From Rhodothermales bacterium (GTDB lineage Bacteria > Bacteroidota > Rhodothermia > Rhodothermales > VXPQ01): 64,000 bases of DNA. The notes below the pieces were generated by a model, which saw nothing but the letters and a program-made list of their open reading frames with translations, searched no databases and was not told where the DNA came from. The stretch is from positions 2,587,175 through 2,651,174 of the forward strand of contig OX638293.1 in assembly GCA_951812335.1 (NCBI GenBank), in the 5' to 3' direction. A program made the translations under genes and the position numbers. Position 1 is the stretch's first letter; the number at the start of each line of letters is the position of its first letter. Positions 60,954 to 64,000 of this stretch are shown here, piece by piece.

Positions 60954-61724
60954 ATGACCTTCGACGGGAAAATTGTTGTCGTCACCGGAGCCGCCCAGGG
61001 AATTGGGGCTGCCGCCATGGAACTGTTTCTGGAAAAGGGCGCGTGCGTAGCCTGCCTGGACATTGCCCCTGAAAAAGAGGAAAATGCGGAAAACGGTCTG
61101 TATGTCCAGTGCGACGTATCGAAAGCGGACCAGGTGGAGCGGGCCTTCCGGCAGGTGCTCGACCGGTTCGGGCGCATCGATGTACTCGTCAACAATGCAG
61201 CGGTACAGACGTACGGCACGGTCGAGGAAACATCCGAGGAGGAGTGGGACCGGGTGCTGGCCGTCAATGTGAAGGGGGCCTTTCTCTGCGCAAAGCAGGC
61301 GCTTCCTGGCATGACCGCCCAACGGAACGGCGTGATCGTGAATGTATCGAGCGTACAGGCGCTGATGAGCGAAGAACACGTGGCCGCCTACGCCACCAGT
61401 AAAGCCGCCATGCTCGGCCTTACGCGCAGCATCGCCGTGGATTACGCGCCGTACAATGTCCGTTCGTCTGCCGTGTGTCCGGGCAGCGTGGACACCCCGC
61501 TCCTGCAATGGGCGGCGGACCAGTCCGGCGACCCGGAAGCCATGATGGACGAGATCCGGGGCATGCACCTCCTGAACCGCGTAGCCGATCCCAGCGAGGC
61601 CGCCCACATGATTGCCTATCTGGCAAGCGATGAAGCCAGCTTCATCACGGGGCAGGCCTTCCGCATCGACGGCGGCCTGGGCATCAAGATCGGAGGCGCC
61701 TTCCGGGGAAAACAAAAGCGGTGA
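60954..61724 (+). CDS. Short-chain dehydrogenase/reductase
   Basis: A 256-residue classical SDR: VVTGAAQGIGAAAMELF at the N-terminus, VNNAAVQTYG, catalytic NVSSVQA and YATSKAAMLG, then CPGSVDTPLL. The C-terminal FITGQAFRIDGGL is typical. Start at 60954 preferred over an open frame reaching to 60705. It is divergent from the FAD oxidase gene, with a 221-bp shared upstream region. The substrate may be the product of that oxidase, but this is inference. Confidence 0.93.
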   Translation: MTFDGKIVVVTGAAQGIGAAAMELFLEKGACVACLDIAPEKEENAENGLYVQCDVSKADQVERAFRQVLDRFGRIDVLVNNAAVQTYGTVEETSEEEWDRVLAVNVKGAFLCAKQALPGMTAQRNGVIVNVSSVQALMSEEHVAAYATSKAAMLGLTRSIAVDYAPYNVRSSAVCPGSVDTPLLQWAADQSGDPEAMMDEIRGMHLLNRVADPSEAAHMIAYLASDEASFITGQAFRIDGGLGIKIGGAFRGKQKR

Positions 61725-61863
61725 GCGCGTTTACTGCGTTTCCGGATCAACTTCCGGCATAATGAGCCCTGTCAGGAAACACGGTGCGCCGATGGCCGGC
61801 TTGACCGGTGCCGAGACGAACTTCCGCCGTTCAATATATGGGATGGTTGCTCAGGCGCGCGCC

Positions 61864-63684
61864 CTACTTCCGCGCACCCAGCGTGACTTCCAGCGTGACC
61901 TCCTCCCCATCCCGCTCCACGACGATCTTCACTACGTCGCCGGGGGACTGCTCGCGCAGCGCATAGGTATATGCGTAGATATCCGCGATAGGCTTGCCGG
62001 CGAATTCCCCCACGATGTCTCCGCCCCGGAGGCCGCCCTCTTCCGCAGGACTGCCCACCCGAACTCCCGTGAGCCGTACCCCGGCGTCGCGCGGAGTCAT
62101 ATCGGGAATGGACCCCAGATACGCCGCACCGTAGCCGCTGGTCGAGGAAGCACTGCCGCCGCCCGGCGAGGGGCGCGGCTGGGCCACGGCAGTCAATGCG
62201 ACCGCTTCCGCGGCTTCCGCGCCTGCAAGCCGGCGCACGACCCCGCTCGCCAGCTCGACCACCAGATCGACCCCCTCCCCGTTGACCTTCTGCCAATCGT
62301 CCGAGGGCCGGTGATAATCCTCATGGGTATTCGTGAAGAAATGAAGCACCGGAATGCCTTCCGCATAAAACGAGGAATGATCGGAAGGACCGTATCCGTC
62401 GGCAACCCCGGCCACTGCAAGCGGCTCGGACAGGTCGGCATTGGCGTCGTCCAGCACATCATCCCATTCTTCCGCAGTGCCGGTTCCGAAAACCGTCAGA
62501 GTGCGGTCCTGCATCCGGCCTACCATGTCGAAATTGAGCATGGCCGCCGCATCGTCCAGCGGCACGGTCGGCTCCGCCACGAAGCGCGCCGAGCCCCAAA
62601 GGCCCTTTTCCTCGCCGGTAAAGGCCATGAAGAGTACGCCCCGATCCAGAGGCGGTCCGTCGGTCAGTTGCCGGGCAATTTCAATCACTGCCGCGACACC
62701 GCTGGCGTTGTCGTCGGCGCCGTTGTGCACATCGCGGGAATCGGGCGCCAGCGAGCCGTCGCCCCCGAAACCCAAGTGGTCGTAGTGAGCGCCTACAATG
62801 ATATACTCGTGCGCGCGATCCGGATGGACGCCGGGCAACAAGGCCACCACATTACGGGCCTCGGCAGTTTCCGGGGCAATGTCCACGGCGAGTCCTGCGG
62901 CGCTTCCTTCCTGCGCAGCAGTGCGAATCGTCCCGGCGGCGTCCCCACTAACCATGATCACCGGGATAGACAACGCAGCACGGGTTTCGTCGGAAAGATC
63001 CGGAAGACGCATGCCGTCCGGCGCCAGCACCAGCAGAGCTGCAGCGCCGCGCCCGGACGCCTCCATTGCCTTGAAATGGGAATCGCCCCGGAGCGACATC
63101 CCGTGCGGCGCATCGGGATCGCCCCATTCCACCACGACGATCCTGCCGGAAATATCCATGCGGGCGTACTCGCCCCCTGCCGCTTCCGCGTCGTCCTTAC
63201 CGGCCTCGCCATCGTTCCCCCCCGAAGCATCCCCGGTCAGTCCATGCCCGCCATACACCAGTGCATGCTCCATATGCCCGCTCGCCGAAAATCCGAGGGG
63301 AACCCACTCCGAGTCGATCATGTATGCTCGCCCCGCTACACGCAGTGCATTCGCGGAACCGAGACGTACGCCTTTCCGAACGGAAAAACGGTGAAAGAAA
63401 TCGTGGTTCGATCCGACGGGTGTCAGCCCGAGGCTGCGAAGTGCTCCGGCAATATATTCCCCCGCGCACCAGGCGCCTCGCGATCCGACTTCGCGGCCTT
63501 CGAGCCGGTCGTCGGCCAGATAACGGATGTGCCGCATGGCCTCGGTTGGATCGGCAGGCAGGTCGTGGGTCAGCTCCTCCACGGGCGGGCACGATACCTG
63601 CCCGAAAGCCGCCTCGCTGGCCGGGCATGCGATAGCAACCCCGCACAGCGCCGCAAGAAAAGACGCATATCGAACAAAAATCAT
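61864..63684 (-). CDS. M28-family metallopeptidase with PDZ domain
   Basis: A 606-residue exported peptidase. Signal peptide from the ATG at 63684 ([20 protein letters not shown]). Domains: N-terminal region, a PA-type insert (about 110-300), and the M28 catalytic part with zinc ligands in [41 protein letters not shown] and the later [17 protein letters not shown] domain follows (about 515-600, [20 protein letters not shown]). Probably a periplasmic aminopeptidase. An ATG at 63711 would overlap the divergent gene start. Confidence 0.92.
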   Translation of the reverse strand: MIFVRYASFLAALCGVAIACPASEAAFGQVSCPPVEELTHDLPADPTEAMRHIRYLADDRLEGREVGSRGAWCAGEYIAGALRSLGLTPVGSNHDFFHRFSVRKGVRLGSANALRVAGRAYMIDSEWVPLGFSASGHMEHALVYGGHGLTGDASGGNDGEAGKDDAEAAGGEYARMDISGRIVVVEWGDPDAPHGMSLRGDSHFKAMEASGRGAAALLVLAPDGMRLPDLSDETRAALSIPVIMVSGDAAGTIRTAAQEGSAAGLAVDIAPETAEARNVVALLPGVHPDRAHEYIIVGAHYDHLGFGGDGSLAPDSRDVHNGADDNASGVAAVIEIARQLTDGPPLDRGVLFMAFTGEEKGLWGSARFVAEPTVPLDDAAAMLNFDMVGRMQDRTLTVFGTGTAEEWDDVLDDANADLSEPLAVAGVADGYGPSDHSSFYAEGIPVLHFFTNTHEDYHRPSDDWQKVNGEGVDLVVELASGVVRRLAGAEAAEAVALTAVAQPRPSPGGGSASSTSGYGAAYLGSIPDMTPRDAGVRLTGVRVGSPAEEGGLRGGDIVGEFAGKPIADIYAYTYALREQSPGDVVKIVVERDGEEVTLEVTLGARK

Positions 63685-63709
63685 AACGAATCTTACAGAT
63701 AACGGAAGC

Positions 63710-64000
63710 ATGACGTTCTTGCACCGTCGTACGCGGATAGCCGCACCCCTGTTCACGGGCGCCGTCTTCTTTGGCGCCGCGCTGTTCCTCGCCGCCTGCG
63801 GTGCGGACAGCGAGCAGCCCGCCACCGGAGAAAACGCAGCGCCGCAGTCCTCCCACGCAGCCGATCACGCGCAACCCGGAGAAACGCACCTGCGCAATGT
63901 CCGCCAACTGACCTTCGGCGGGGAAAATGCCGAGGCATATTGGGCCTTCGACGGATCGGCGCTCATTTACCAGTCCCGCAAGCCCGGCGCCGGGTGCGAC
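63710..64000 (+). CDS. PD40/TolB-like lipoprotein, partial at window end
   Basis: The ATG at 63710 opens a frame that runs off the window after 97 codons. It encodes a lipoprotein leader (LFLAAC, Cys30), an Ala/His/Gln-rich linker, then [20 protein letters not shown] followed by [14 protein letters not shown], a TolB/WD40-like PD40 beta-propeller repeat. Such proteins are often periplasmic propellers or precede peptidase domains. It is divergent from the M28 peptidase, 25 bp apart. Confidence 0.85.
   Translation, partial: MTFLHRRTRIAAPLFTGAVFFGAALFLAACGADSEQPATGENAAPQSSHAADHAQPGETHLRNVRQLTFGGENAEAYWAFDGSALIYQSRKPGAGCD

Overview
The window looks like chromosomal DNA of a GC-rich (roughly 58-60% by eye) Gram-negative member of the Rhodothermota/Bacteroidota (FCB) group. 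The clues are a type IX secretion C-terminal sorting domain ending in the NYPNPFNP...GVYVYRL pattern, a FecR/ECF-sigma/STN-TonB receptor unit with a DUF4249 lipoprotein, HmuY and DUF3276 family proteins, BamD, and bacillithiol genes (bshB1, bshC). No rRNA, tRNA or phage genes were recognised.

Layout. 0.2-5.8 kb: glycogen phosphorylase, an NhaC-type antiporter, a thioredoxin-fold protein, nadD and bamD. 5.9-15.9 kb: a dense minus-strand housekeeping run transcribed leuS, bshB1, DUF1801, efp, accB, accC, gcvH, guaA and a TPR/periplasmic-binding lipoprotein-activator-like protein. 16.0-21.4 kb: an accessory patch with phased T-tracts, a hendecad coiled-coil membrane protein, two decayed IS3-type transposase fragments, a 31-bp perfect inverted repeat and a large LRR/T9SS surface protein. 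21.5-26.6 kb: hisD-hisC-bifunctional nuclease-bshC plus DUF3276. 26.8-33.1 kb: ECF sigma, FecR, TonB receptor, DUF4249 lipoprotein, recX. 33.2-34.8 kb: two head-to-head toxin-antitoxin modules with palindromic operators. 35.4-40.0 kb: a five-gene sugar operon (PPi-type phosphofructokinase, HPS/KGPDC-family aldolase, zinc dehydrogenase, SDR, TIM-barrel isomerase). 40.1-46.9 kb: SpoU methylase, amidohydrolase, PQQ dehydrogenase with a haem-c domain, and a haem-c/carboxypeptidase-regulatory lipoprotein. 47.4-55.2 kb: second accessory patch (DUF4143 ATPase, interrupted hydrolase, Fic protein behind a 40-bp-period repeat array, ankyrin protein, third toxin-antitoxin module, decayed copy of the fic-ankyrin locus, palindromes, 11-bp minisatellite). 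55.6-58.8 kb: HmuY plus haem-type TonB receptor. 59.4-64 kb: FAD alditol/lactone oxidase, SDR, M28-PDZ peptidase and the start of a PD40 lipoprotein.

The most unusual signal is a family of about 254-bp interspersed elements (copies at 20.96, 56.33 and 59.02 kb and a 62-bp deletion derivative at 48.71 kb). They have terminal inverted repeats, TAA/CTAA/TATA target duplications and an internal long stem whose two arms differ between copies in a compensating way. One copy sits exactly on the stop codon of the haem receptor gene. The other standout is the six-unit array of dyad repeats at exact 40-bp spacing upstream of fic.
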